Source: Myxococcota bacterium
GTDB taxonomy: Bacteria > Myxococcota_A > UBA9160 > PR03
Direction: 5' to 3'
Assembly: GCA_030066475.1 (NCBI GenBank)
Contig: JASJBO010000049.1
Location: forward strand, 1 to 26,569
DNA length: 26,569 nt
This document shows, piece by piece, positions 1 through 7,538 of the stretch (positions are counted from its first letter, which is position 1; every line of letters starts with the position of its first letter). Both the position numbers and the translations under genes were made by a program. The notes beneath the pieces are model-generated. The model was not told the DNA's origin, ran no database searches, and saw only the letters and a list, made by a program, of their open reading frames with translations.

Positions 1-618
1 ATGCTAGACTGCGCCGTCAAGATGGCCATCCAGCAAAGAGCCCAGCGGACGCGGGAACGACTGCTCGACACCGCCCTTCGGCTGATCTCGGAGAAGGGAT
101 CGGGCGAGACCACCTTCGAGGCGATCTCGGAGGCGTCCGGGATCAGTCGCGGGTCGATCCGCTTCCACTTCGGGAGCAAGAGCGGCCTGCTCTTCGCGGT
201 CGTCGATCGCGCGTTCGACGTCTTCGAGAACGAGATCCTGGCCCCGCTCCTGGGAGACGATGGCCCGACGACCTTCGCCGAAGCCATCGAGGCAAATCGT
301 GACTTTCTCCGCGACCACCAGGAGGCCGGGCGACTCTTCCTGGTTCTGATGTCCGAGTCGCTTGGGCCGCGCCGCGAGCTCCAACCCCAACTCTCGGAAC
401 TCTACGAGCGCTTTCGACGCTTCATCCGCGTCTGGGTGCAAGCGGCTCAGCGGAATGGCTCGGTCGCCCCGGGAGTCGACGTCGATTCGGCGAGCGCCGT
501 CATCCTCGGGGCGCTGGTCGGCCTCCACTACCAGTGGCAGCTGGATCCCGAACGCGTCGAACTGGATCGGGTCTATGCCACGTTGACCGAGGTGCTCGAC
601 CGGGGATTGGCGAGCTAG
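1..618 (+). CDS. TetR/AcrR family transcriptional regulator
   Basis: Likely a ligand-responsive repressor that binds DNA as a dimer. The N-terminal helix-turn-helix is clear: a helix around RERLLDTALRLISEKG, then FEAISEASGISRGSIRFHF, the usual TetR recognition helix followed by the aromatic-rich [YF]-HF segment. The remaining ~130 residues are a helical ligand/dimer domain with no recognisable specificity. Total length (205 residues from position 1, 198 from the internal ATG at 22) is normal for the family. The ATG at 22 gives the more typical short leader before helix 1. The ATG at 1 sits on the window edge, so upstream sequence cannot be judged. The LLM oxidoreductase gene follows 75 nt downstream on the same strand, so regulation of that gene pair is plausible but not shown. 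Confidence 0.9.
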   Translation: MLDCAVKMAIQQRAQRTRERLLDTALRLISEKGSGETTFEAISEASGISRGSIRFHFGSKSGLLFAVVDRAFDVFENEILAPLLGDDGPTTFAEAIEANRDFLRDHQEAGRLFLVLMSESLGPRRELQPQLSELYERFRRFIRVWVQAAQRNGSVAPGVDVDSASAVILGALVGLHYQWQLDPERVELDRVYATLTEVLDRGLAS

Positions 619-693
619 CGCAACCAACCATGGCCGGCGCTTCGTCGGGTCGACCGCCGAACCACGAGGCCGACGCAGCAGGACCACCGAGAT

Positions 694-1764
694 ATGAAGC
701 TCGCCATCGAGCTCGGCGCCGTATCCCCCCCTCGGCATCTTTCGTCGCCCGGGGAGCAACCCGGCAATCTCGACCTGATGACGGAATGGGTGCAGCACGC
801 GGAACGGCTGGGGGTGTCGATCGCGTTCTCCGCGGAAGCCTGGTGGAGCGACGCCGTCACCCCGTTGGCCTACCTCGCGGACAAGACGCATCGCATCAAG
901 CTCGCGACAGGCATCATGCAGACGTCCGCCCGCACGCCCGCGATGACGGCGATGACGGCCCTCACCTTGCACGACCTCACGGGGGGGCGCTTCGCGCTGG
1001 GTCTCGGGGCGAGTGGACCGCAGGTCGTAGAGGGGCTGCACGGCGTGGCCTACACCACTCCCCTGGCGCGCCTGAGGGAGACCGTCGAGATCTGCCGGAT
1101 GATCTTCGCGGGAGAGAAGGTGCGCTACCAGGGAAAGGTCTTTCAGCTGCCGCTGCCCGGCGGCGAGGGGAAGCCCATTCGCGTGGCTCACGAGCCCGTG
1201 GAGATCCCGATCTACCTCGCAACCCTGGGGCCCCAGTCGCTCCGCTACACCGGCTCCAGCGCGGACGGCTGGCTCGGAACGTCCTTTTCGCCCGACCATC
1301 CCGACGCCCATCTGTCGTTCATCCGAGAAGGCGCGCGGAAGGCCGGCCGGGAAGCAAGCGATCTCGACCTCTGTGTGTCGGTGCGCGTCGAGATCGGGGA
1401 TGACGTCGAAGGGATCATCCGACGCCGCAAGAAGGGCGTTGCCTTCAACATGGGCGGCATGGGCTCGGCGACCACCAACTTCTACAATGACGCGTTTCGG
1501 CGCGCGGGCTACGAAGAGGACGCGCGAGCGATTCAGTCGCTCTGGCTCGAGGGCAAGCGCGACGAGGCGACCCGCCGTGTTCCCGACGCGATGGTGACGG
1601 AGTTCCAAGCGGTCGGAACCCGCGAGATGGTCGAAGAGCGGTTGCGGAGATATCGCGACTCGGGCGTGACGACCCTCAAGCTCGGACTCGATAGCGCTCC
1701 CCTCGGGCCGGAGCGCTTCGAGCTGCTGGAGAACATCGTGGACCTGACGAAGGGGCTCTCATGA
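694..1764 (+). CDS. LLM-class flavin/F420-dependent oxidoreductase
   Basis: A 356-residue TIM-barrel protein of the luciferase-like monooxygenase superfamily. Typical elements are a segment near residues 25-50 (WVQHAERLGVSIAFSAEAWW), the strand HRIKLATGIMQTSARTP, the LHDLTGGRFALGLGASGPQV segment around residues 93-112, and IPIYLATLGPQSLRYTG later in the barrel. These match the F420-dependent 5,10-methylene-H4MPT reductase-like branch, which reduces or oxidises diverse substrates with F420 or FMN. Cofactor and substrate cannot be read from the sequence. The start at 694 is preceded only by a weak AGGA/CCGAG ribosome site. The stop codon overlaps the start of the glutathione transferase gene (ATGA), so the two are translationally coupled. 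Confidence 0.9.
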   Translation: MKLAIELGAVSPPRHLSSPGEQPGNLDLMTEWVQHAERLGVSIAFSAEAWWSDAVTPLAYLADKTHRIKLATGIMQTSARTPAMTAMTALTLHDLTGGRFALGLGASGPQVVEGLHGVAYTTPLARLRETVEICRMIFAGEKVRYQGKVFQLPLPGGEGKPIRVAHEPVEIPIYLATLGPQSLRYTGSSADGWLGTSFSPDHPDAHLSFIREGARKAGREASDLDLCVSVRVEIGDDVEGIIRRRKKGVAFNMGGMGSATTNFYNDAFRRAGYEEDARAIQSLWLEGKRDEATRRVPDAMVTEFQAVGTREMVEERLRRYRDSGVTTLKLGLDSAPLGPERFELLENIVDLTKGLS

Positions 1765-2393
1765 AGCTCTACATGGTGCCGCTGGCGCCGAATCCGACGA
1801 AGGTCATGCTCTACATCGCCGAACGCGCCGAGCTCGGCGTGGAGATGGGGATCGAGCAGGTCGTGGTGAACACGCTGAAGGGCCGCCACCGCGAGCCCGA
1901 ACACCTGGCGCGGAATCCCTTCGGCACGGTACCCACGCTCGAGCTGGACGACGGTTCGTATCTGGTCGAGTCGCTCGCGATCATCGAGTACCTCGAGGAC
2001 AAGTTCCCCGAAGCCGCGATGCTGAGCGGGGACGCCGAGGAGCGAGGCCATGCGAGAGACGTGGAGCGGATCGTCGATCTGCGCATCGCCGGCCCGATGG
2101 GCGCCTACGGACACGCGAAGAAATCACCGCTCGGGCTGCCTCCCGATCCCGAGAGAGCCGCGCAGATGGAGTCCGCCATCCAGACGCCGCTCGACTACCT
2201 CGAGAAGCTGCTGTCCGACGACCGGCCGCTGCTGCTCGGTGAACGGGTCTCCATTGCCGATTGCACGCTGCAGGCCTCCCTGCAATTCCTGCGCTACATC
2301 GAAGCGGATCTCTTCGGTGATCGTCCGCTGCTGCGCGCGTGGGACGAACGCTACCGCGCACGGCCCGCTGCCAAGAACGTCCTGCGTTGGTAG
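1761..2393 (+). CDS. Glutathione S-transferase family protein
   Basis: A 210-residue two-domain glutathione transferase. The N-terminal thioredoxin-like half starts MKLYMVPLAPNPTKV, where the first loop would carry the catalytic residue; Asn or Thr stands where many classes have Ser, Cys or Tyr. It contains the conserved cis-Pro and glutathione-binding run NPFGTVPTLELDDG, followed by LVESLAIIEYLED (about residues 51-79). The C-terminal half is helical, with the N-capping ISIADCTLQ-like motif (VSIADCTLQASLQFLRY). It overlaps the upstream LLM gene by four bases, so the two probably act in one pathway, for example adding or removing glutathione on a reactive intermediate. The substrate is unknown. 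Confidence 0.92.
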   Translation: MKLYMVPLAPNPTKVMLYIAERAELGVEMGIEQVVVNTLKGRHREPEHLARNPFGTVPTLELDDGSYLVESLAIIEYLEDKFPEAAMLSGDAEERGHARDVERIVDLRIAGPMGAYGHAKKSPLGLPPDPERAAQMESAIQTPLDYLEKLLSDDRPLLLGERVSIADCTLQASLQFLRYIEADLFGDRPLLRAWDERYRARPAAKNVLRW

Positions 2394-2455
2394 GAGAGGA
2401 CCGTATTCGTCGAGCGCAGGCGGCCCTGGGACACCCTCATGGAAGAGGTAGATCG

Positions 2456-2626
2456 ATGAAGATCCCGGGCCGCGTCCACTACGAGATTCCGGGAGCTCCG
2501 GAGCTCCTCCTCCACATGGAGGAGGAGGCCTGGTTCCGGGGTGACCGCATCGCGCGGCTCGTGGATACCATTCCCGAAGCCGAGGCTGCGAAGATGGCGA
2601 GCCACGTGGCCAAGCACCTCGCCTAG
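2456..2626 (+). CDS. Small ORF, probable C-terminal remnant of a SnoaL/NTF2-like protein
   Basis: A 56-residue ORF with a plausible ribosome site (GGAAGAGGT, 6 nt before ATG). Its second half (EEEAWFRGDRIARLVDTIP followed by EAEAAKMASHVAKHLA) resembles the last strand and C-terminal tail of SnoaL-like ketosteroid-isomerase-fold proteins, where a strand such as FxGDxIxRLxDxI precedes a helical end. Those proteins are usually 120-150 residues long, so this would be only the 3' third. The upstream 60 bp (2394-2455) show no trace of the missing part. It may be an expressed small protein or a decayed gene; the remnant reading is favoured because the window contains other truncated genes. The family assignment is by pattern only. 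Confidence 0.45.
   Translation: MKIPGRVHYEIPGAPELLLHMEEEAWFRGDRIARLVDTIPEAEAAKMASHVAKHLA
2492..2527. repeat. Palindrome plus perfect hairpin inside the small ORF
   Basis: Positions 2492-2507 are a perfect 16-bp palindrome made of two copies of GGAGCTCC. It overlaps a second perfect inverted repeat with 11-bp arms (2504-2514 and 2517-2527) around a 2-nt centre. The RNA could fold strongly here. It may be a coincidence of Glu/Leu codons (GAG, CTC). Confidence 0.6.
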
Positions 2627-2663
2627 ACGATTCCCACTCGACGAAGGAGGGGCGCTACGCACA

Positions 2664-4340
2664 TCAACGAGATCCAGTTTCGGCCCGTTCGCCTGCGGTC
2701 GGCGTGAAGACGAAGCCTTCGTACCCCTTGTCGGCCACCTCGGCGATGCGATGGAAGTACGCAGGGCCGCCCAGGTGCACACTGAAATGCCGGGGCTTGC
2801 CCGGGATGTTTGCCCCCGTGTACCAGGAGTCCGTCCGGGGGAAGAGCGTCTTGTTGGCGATCTCATTGACTTCTCTGTCCCAGTTCAGCTCGGCGGCGTG
2901 CGTCGGCTCGACCGCGCCCAGCCCCTGTTCGCGCATGTGGCGCACGCAGTTGGCGATCCACTCCGTCTCGAGCTCGGCGCCGAGCGGCATGAGGTAGAGG
3001 ACTCCGGGCGTACCTGGGCCGTGGATCATGAACAGGTTGGGAAAGTCGCTGATCATCAGGCCGAGGTAGTTGTGGAATCGGCTCTCCCACTTCTCCTTCA
3101 GGCGGATGCCACCGCGACCCTTGGGATCGAGGCGGAGCATCGAGCCGCTGATCGCGTCGAAACCCGTTGCGAGCACGAGCATGTCGATGGGGTGTTCGCC
3201 CTTCGCGGTGCGCACGCCTGTCGAGGTCATTGCTTCGATCGGGTCTTCTTGGAGGTCCACCAGCGTTACGTTGTCGCGGTTGTAGGTTTCGTAGTAACCG
3301 TCGTCGAGGATCGGACGCTTGGTGCCGTAGAAATGGTCGGGCATCAGCTTGTCGACCGTCTCGGGGTCGTGGACGATCTTGCGAATCTTGCCGTGCAGGA
3401 ACCCGCAAACCTCGCGGTTGATCTCCTCGTTCACCAGGAGCTCCGGATAGTTGCCGTACACGAACCCCAGTGTTCCCCGCTCCCAGAGTTCCTCGTACAG
3501 CGCGTGACGTTGCTCGGGAGTCTCGTCGAACGCCGAGCGCCCGTTGCCCGGCATCATGGGGAGCTGCGCATCCGGGGGCGGGGGCGCGATCATTCCGGCG
3601 CGGACCTGTTCCCAGTTCTCTCGGACGGCCGCGAGCTCCTCGGGCGCGAGGGGGCGGTTGCGGGCGGGAACGGAGTACTGCGGCGTGCGCTGGAAGACCG
3701 TGACGTGATCGGCCTCCTTGGCGATCTCTGGGATCGCCTGGATTCCCGAAGAGCCGGTCCCGATCACGCCCACGCGCTTGCCCGAGAACGACACGGGCTC
3801 CTGCGGCCAGTTGCCGGTGTGGATGCACTCGCCTCCGAAATCGTCGATCCCGGGGATGTCGGGCTTGTTCGGCGTGGACAGGGCGCCGACGGCACAGATC
3901 AGGAACTCCGCCGATACGCGGAGCCCGGTACTGGTTTCGACCGTCCAGCTCTGCGTGGCTTCGTCGTAGCGAGCGCCTTGCACCCAGGTCTCGAGTTGAA
4001 TGTCGCGACGGAGGTCGAAGCGGTCCGCGAAGTGCTCGAGGTAGGACAGCACCTCCGACTGGGAAGACTGGGACTCGGTCCAGTCCCACTCCTTCACGAG
4101 CTCGTCGGAGAAGGTGTAGCCGTACAAGGGGGCGCTCGGACCATCGACACGCGCCCCCGGATAGCGGTTGTACCACCACGTGCCCCCGACTCTGGGGGCG
4201 CCGTCGTACGCCCGCACCGACAGGCCCATCCCGCGGAGATGATGGAGGGCGTACATGCCGCTGACGCCCGCTCCGATGATGACGGCGTCATAGTGCTCGG
4301 TCGCCCCGTCTTGCTGCGGGTGAGGCGTCGTGCTCGTCAC
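2664..4340 (-). CDS. Type I Baeyer-Villiger monooxygenase (FAD/NADPH)
   Basis: A 558-residue flavoprotein monooxygenase that would insert one oxygen atom from O2 next to a ketone, giving an ester or lactone. The FAD Rossmann motif GAGVSG is at residues 23-28. The BVMO fingerprint FxGxxxHTxxWP is exact at residues 168-179 (FGGECIHTGNWP), and the NADPH Rossmann motif GTGSSG is at 194-199. The GTWWYNRYPGARVD segment (residues 53-66) is the conserved cyclohexanone/steroid monooxygenase FAD-loop sequence. Translation starts at GTG with GGAG 6 nt upstream. This is the last gene of the leftward six-gene operon, downstream of an alcohol dehydrogenase and an alpha/beta hydrolase that could respectively make its ketone and cleave its ester. 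Its 5' end and leader have a degraded second copy at 17807-17897. The exact substrate is not readable. Confidence 0.95.
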   Translation of the reverse strand: MTSTTPHPQQDGATEHYDAVIIGAGVSGMYALHHLRGMGLSVRAYDGAPRVGGTWWYNRYPGARVDGPSAPLYGYTFSDELVKEWDWTESQSSQSEVLSYLEHFADRFDLRRDIQLETWVQGARYDEATQSWTVETSTGLRVSAEFLICAVGALSTPNKPDIPGIDDFGGECIHTGNWPQEPVSFSGKRVGVIGTGSSGIQAIPEIAKEADHVTVFQRTPQYSVPARNRPLAPEELAAVRENWEQVRAGMIAPPPPDAQLPMMPGNGRSAFDETPEQRHALYEELWERGTLGFVYGNYPELLVNEEINREVCGFLHGKIRKIVHDPETVDKLMPDHFYGTKRPILDDGYYETYNRDNVTLVDLQEDPIEAMTSTGVRTAKGEHPIDMLVLATGFDAISGSMLRLDPKGRGGIRLKEKWESRFHNYLGLMISDFPNLFMIHGPGTPGVLYLMPLGAELETEWIANCVRHMREQGLGAVEPTHAAELNWDREVNEIANKTLFPRTDSWYTGANIPGKPRHFSVHLGGPAYFHRIAEVADKGYEGFVFTPTAGERAETGSR

Positions 4341-4385
4341 GGTGTGCTCCGGTTCTTCGCCCCGACTCTAGGACTCGTCGCCGAG
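4295..4385 (-). repeat. 91-bp repeat (leader and start of BVMO), intact copy
   Basis: Read on the minus strand from 4385 to 4295, this tract aligns without gaps to plus-strand 17807-17897, with 11 mismatches by eye in 91 positions. It covers 45 bp before the BVMO start codon and the first ~15 codons. Confidence 0.9.
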
Positions 4386-4402
4386 ACGCGCCAAGTACCG
4401 CT

Positions 4403-5047
4403 CTAGTGTGGAAGTCGGTCCCAGAAGACGACCTCGCGAGTGATTACGGCAGGGTCCGCCGCGGAGAGAAGCTTGGCCTGTTCGCCGGCGAGCGCGCTCG
4501 CGAGCGAGGCGATGCGCCCCGCGGAGAGCTCGACGACGGCAGCGTGGGGAAGCGTGTTCGCGCGTGGGCCCAGGGGGCCGTCGTCGCAGCGGACGTTCAC
4601 CGTGATGCGATCGAAGCCGCCAGCGGCCAACGCGCTCTCGCCCGCCTCCCGTGCCTTCGCGAGCTCGGTGAAGAAGAGAAACGCCGTCGCACCGCCCAGC
4701 TCGCCCTCGAGGACTCGCTCTTCGTCCACCCAGAGCGTCGTCGCCGGAATCGGCGCCGAGAACGTCTCGAGCTCGTCCTGGGCGATTCGATTCGCCTCGG
4801 CCGCCGAGGGAGGCTCGTCGAACGCGCGGTCTCGGACCATGTAGCAGGCGATGGCGTCGAACTCCTCCGAGGTTCCGGGGACCGGCGTGGGTCGAACCGG
4901 TTCGGCCTGCACGTAGCCGATCGCCTGATTCCAGAAATGGCCTTCCATCCCCCTCGCCCCGTGTAGTCGCCAGCGTCGAACGAACTCGTCGAAGGAAGCG
5001 AACTTCGGGTTCCTGTGAGCGAGATAGATCAGCTTCAACATGGGCAT
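4403..5047 (-). CDS. EthD-domain (dimeric alpha/beta barrel) protein
   Basis: A 214-residue protein whose opening MPMLKLIYLAHRNPKF followed by FDEFVRRWRLHGARG matches EthD-type dimeric ferredoxin-like barrels, which start with a strand KLIY-L-R-P and a helix ending in W-x-x-H. A second, looser repeat (GGATAFLFFTELAKAREAG onward) may be the other half of a fused double barrel. EthD relatives accompany cytochrome P450 and other degradative enzymes, but their chemistry is mostly unknown. The ATG at 5047 has AGAGGGA upstream, and a second ATG lies two codons in. It is separated by 62 nt from the BVMO gene downstream and by 18 nt from the alcohol dehydrogenase upstream, so it is co-transcribed. 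No function can be claimed beyond membership of the catabolic operon. Confidence 0.75.
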   Translation of the reverse strand: MPMLKLIYLAHRNPKFASFDEFVRRWRLHGARGMEGHFWNQAIGYVQAEPVRPTPVPGTSEEFDAIACYMVRDRAFDEPPSAAEANRIAQDELETFSAPIPATTLWVDEERVLEGELGGATAFLFFTELAKAREAGESALAAGGFDRITVNVRCDDGPLGPRANTLPHAAVVELSAGRIASLASALAGEQAKLLSAADPAVITREVVFWDRLPH

Positions 5048-5065
5048 CGTCCCTCTTTCGGTGTG

Positions 5066-6103
5066 CTAGGGCACCGGATGCACAATCACGCGCACGTGAC
5101 GATTCGTCTCGACGGCGCTCGAGAACGCCTCCACCGAGTCCTCCAGCTTGGCAACCCCGGTGATCCAGCGGCGCGGATCGATCTCGCCGTCGCCGACCGC
5201 CCGGAGTGCAGCGTCGAAGTCCGCGGGCATCGGGATCGCGCCGAACTGGACGTTGAGGCCTTTCGTGTGCGCGGCGGCCGCGAAGATCGGGTCGGGCTCG
5301 AGGCACACACCCGCGATCACGATGCGCGCCGCGAAGGGCGCCTCGCGGAGGATCTCGTCCAGCACGCCGGGGACACCGACGCACTCGAAGGCATACGGCG
5401 TGGCTCCCTTCTTCCGGCCCGCCATCGTGGCCCATGCCGTGAACGGCCGTTCGGACGACGGGTCGAAGACCTCATCGGCCCCCGCCGCCAGGGCCAGCTC
5501 GCGGCGGAGCGGCGAGAAGTCGGAGGCGAGGATCGGGCCCGCCCCGAGAAGGCGAAGTGCGCTGATCACCGCGAGCCCGATCGCGCCGCACCCGACGACG
5601 AGCGGGACGTCGGACGCGGTCACTCCCGAGCCCCGCCGATACGTGAAACCCACGGATACCGGCTCCGTGAGTGCGGCCACGTCGGTGGGAACGCCGTCCG
5701 GCACGGCGCGGACCAGGTCCTCGCTGAGCAGCATCTGCTCGGCGAAGCCGCCGGGATAGACGTTGCTGTACCCGAGGACCGCGAACCCGCCACTCGTGAG
5801 GAGGGTCGGAGCAGACGTCACTCGCGTTCCCGTCGCCAGGGGCCGACGGCTGCCGGGGCCGTAGTCCAGGATCTCCCCACAGAACTCGTGGCCCATCACG
5901 AGATCCCGAGCCATCTCCATGTCGAAGGGCCCGCCGAAGTCTCGCGACCACTGAGCGAGCCGCTCGCCGTGCGCCAGCAGGTGCGTGTCCGAAGCGCAGA
6001 TCCCACACGCGAGCGTGCGAACGAGGACTTGCCCCTTCTGCGGCTCCGGGTCCGCGACGTCGTCGACCCGGAGTGCCTTGTCCTTCATGACCAGCGCACG
6101 CAC
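5066..6103 (-). CDS. Zinc-dependent medium-chain alcohol dehydrogenase
   Basis: A 345-residue MDR-family oxidoreductase likely to interconvert an alcohol and a ketone or aldehyde with NAD(P). Catalytic zinc ligands are visible: Cys33 within CGICASDTH (residues 33-41), His72-Glu73 within GHEFCGEI, and Glu147. The cofactor motif is GCGAIG at 171-176. The lobe that normally carries four cysteines for a structural zinc (around residues 94-118) has none, so this member has only the catalytic site. It starts at GTG with an excellent AAGGAGGT ribosome site 5 nt upstream. It lies between the alpha/beta hydrolase (30 nt away) and the EthD gene. In this operon it could supply the ketone substrate of the BVMO; that link is inferred. 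Confidence 0.92.
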   Translation of the reverse strand: MRALVMKDKALRVDDVADPEPQKGQVLVRTLACGICASDTHLLAHGERLAQWSRDFGGPFDMEMARDLVMGHEFCGEILDYGPGSRRPLATGTRVTSAPTLLTSGGFAVLGYSNVYPGGFAEQMLLSEDLVRAVPDGVPTDVAALTEPVSVGFTYRRGSGVTASDVPLVVGCGAIGLAVISALRLLGAGPILASDFSPLRRELALAAGADEVFDPSSERPFTAWATMAGRKKGATPYAFECVGVPGVLDEILREAPFAARIVIAGVCLEPDPIFAAAAHTKGLNVQFGAIPMPADFDAALRAVGDGEIDPRRWITGVAKLEDSVEAFSSAVETNRHVRVIVHPVP

Positions 6104-6133
6104 GCAGACCTCCTTCGGTCGCTCGTCCTGGCC

Positions 6134-7057
6134 CTACGGCGTCTCGGCCTTCGGATGCAGTGCCGCACCGAGGGCCTCGGTGAAGACGCGAATGGCCTGG
6201 GCCGCCGCGCGCGGGTCGACCGGATCGGCGCCGTGGTAGCAGCCGGGCGCGTTGTAGAGCTCGACCGGGATGCCGGCCTCCATCAGACGCAGGCCGTAGA
6301 GGATGCCTTCGTCGCGCAGCGGATCGATGCCGTTGGTCTGCACGACGGCCGGCGGCAGACCTGAGAGGTCTTCTGCGCGGGCCGGCGCAGCGTAGGGAGA
6401 AGTCTGGGAACGGTCGTAGTCCTCACCCAGGTAGTGGAGCCACATGCCCTCGTTGCCGTCGGCACTGAAGCCGGGGCGGCCCCGGCTCTGCTCGTGCGAC
6501 GCAGTCTGCAGGCGATCGTCGAGGACCGGGATCAGCAGTGCCTGGAGTGCGATCTTCGGCCCCTTGCGGTCGCGTGCCATCAACGCCACGGCAGCGGTGA
6601 GTGCACCGCCTGCGCTACCCCCCGCCACGACGAGGCGATCCAGGTCGACGTCGAGCTCGTCGCCGTGGGCTGTGATCCACAGCAGCGCGGCGTAGCAGTC
6701 CTCGCTCCCAGCAGGAAAGGGATGCTCGGGTGCGAGTCTGTAGTCGACGGCGACCACGACGCAGCGGTGCAGGACCGCCCAGGCCACGTCGATCAGCTCG
6801 AAGGTCTCGGGGTGGGCGAAGCAGAACGCACCTCCGTGGATGCTGAGGATCACGGGCAAGGTCCCCGCCTCGCCCCTCGGGCGGTACACGAGCGCGCGCA
6901 CGTCGGGTGCGCCGTCGGGTCCTGGGAGAAACCGCTGCTCGACGGTCACCTGCGACTTGAGCTCCGGCGGCGCGAGCATGGGCAGGAAGCCGTCGCTCGT
7001 GTCGATGTCATGGCCGCCTCGGGGCGGGATGGGCAGTAGGTGATCGGCTCGGGACAA
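6134..7057 (-). CDS. Alpha/beta hydrolase (hormone-sensitive-lipase type esterase)
   Basis: A 307-residue serine esterase. The oxyanion motif HGGAF is at residues 74-78, followed by the family hallmark VDYRLAPEHPFPAG (about 104-117). The nucleophile elbow GGSAG has Ser148. Asp245 (GIDPLRDEG) and His275 (YHGAD) complete the triad. The start chosen is TTG at 7057 with a GGAGGAG ribosome site; the frame is open further upstream (to 7201), but that extension is low-complexity and runs into the preceding gene. The enzyme would hydrolyse carboxyl esters, and in this operon the natural candidate is the ester or lactone produced by the BVMO. It lies 52 nt after the MaoC gene and 30 nt before the dehydrogenase. 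Secretion is not predicted: no signal peptide is visible. Confidence 0.92.
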   Translation of the reverse strand: MSRADHLLPIPPRGGHDIDTSDGFLPMLAPPELKSQVTVEQRFLPGPDGAPDVRALVYRPRGEAGTLPVILSIHGGAFCFAHPETFELIDVAWAVLHRCVVVAVDYRLAPEHPFPAGSEDCYAALLWITAHGDELDVDLDRLVVAGGSAGGALTAAVALMARDRKGPKIALQALLIPVLDDRLQTASHEQSRGRPGFSADGNEGMWLHYLGEDYDRSQTSPYAAPARAEDLSGLPPAVVQTNGIDPLRDEGILYGLRLMEAGIPVELYNAPGCYHGADPVDPRAAAQAIRVFTEALGAALHPKAETP

Positions 7058-7109
7058 GTTCACTCCTCCGCTCAGCTCTCTCGCAGGTGCCGGTCGCCGA
7101 GACGCCTCC

Positions 7110-7538
7110 TCACGCTGGGAGCGAGACGGTGGCGGTCCCGTTGACGTGGGCTCCGAGCTCCGTGGACGCCTGGAGGTTGACCTCGACGACGCCCTCGTCA
7201 CCCTCGGTCCGGACCGATTCGACCCGTCCGGTGAACCTGAGAACGTGTCCTGGGATGGCCGGCGCGCCGAGGCGAACCTTGATGCTGCGGAGGATCGCCT
7301 CCGGACCTGCCCAGTCGGTGAGGTAGCGCGCGACGAGCCCGTTGCTCGTCATGATGTTCAGGAAGATGTGCGGTGCCCCCTGCGCGATCGCGTACTCCTT
7401 CTCGTGGTGCGCGGGCATGAAATCGCGCGAGGCAATCGCCCCTGCCACGACGCGGGTATAGGTGAGAGGCAACTCGAAGGGCGGGACCTCGTCGCCTTCC
7501 TTCAGGTCTGCGAACCGCTGCGATCGAACGGGGGTCAT
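7110..7538 (-). CDS. MaoC-like enoyl-CoA hydratase subunit (catalytic, ChsH1-type)
   Basis: A 142-residue single hot-dog domain. It keeps the R-hydratase active pair: Asp39 and His44 in SRDFMPAHHEKEYA, followed by the HIFLNIMTSNGLVARYLTDW helix and the strand VRLGAPAIPGHVLRFTGRV. Such proteins hydrate enoyl-CoA thioesters. Its ATG overlaps the stop of the upstream MaoC gene by four bases (ATGA), so equal amounts and a heteromeric complex are likely. Size, order and the presence of the catalytic pair only in this subunit match ChsH1, the catalytic half of the ChsH1-ChsH2 heteromer of steroid side-chain degradation. The assignment to that exact reaction is inference. Confidence 0.88.
   Translation of the reverse strand: MTPVRSQRFADLKEGDEVPPFELPLTYTRVVAGAIASRDFMPAHHEKEYAIAQGAPHIFLNIMTSNGLVARYLTDWAGPEAILRSIKVRLGAPAIPGHVLRFTGRVESVRTEGDEGVVEVNLQASTELGAHVNGTATVSLPA

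Noticed and set aside
4..1608. Long open frame on the minus strand (534 codons)
   Set aside because: It lies opposite the well-supported TetR and LLM genes, has no recognisable domain and an Arg/Gly/Leu-rich shadow composition typical of GC-rich antisense frames.
2541..4406. 621-codon open frame on the plus strand
   Set aside because: It is antisense to the BVMO gene, which carries exact FAD, NADPH and BVMO motifs; no domain is visible in this frame.
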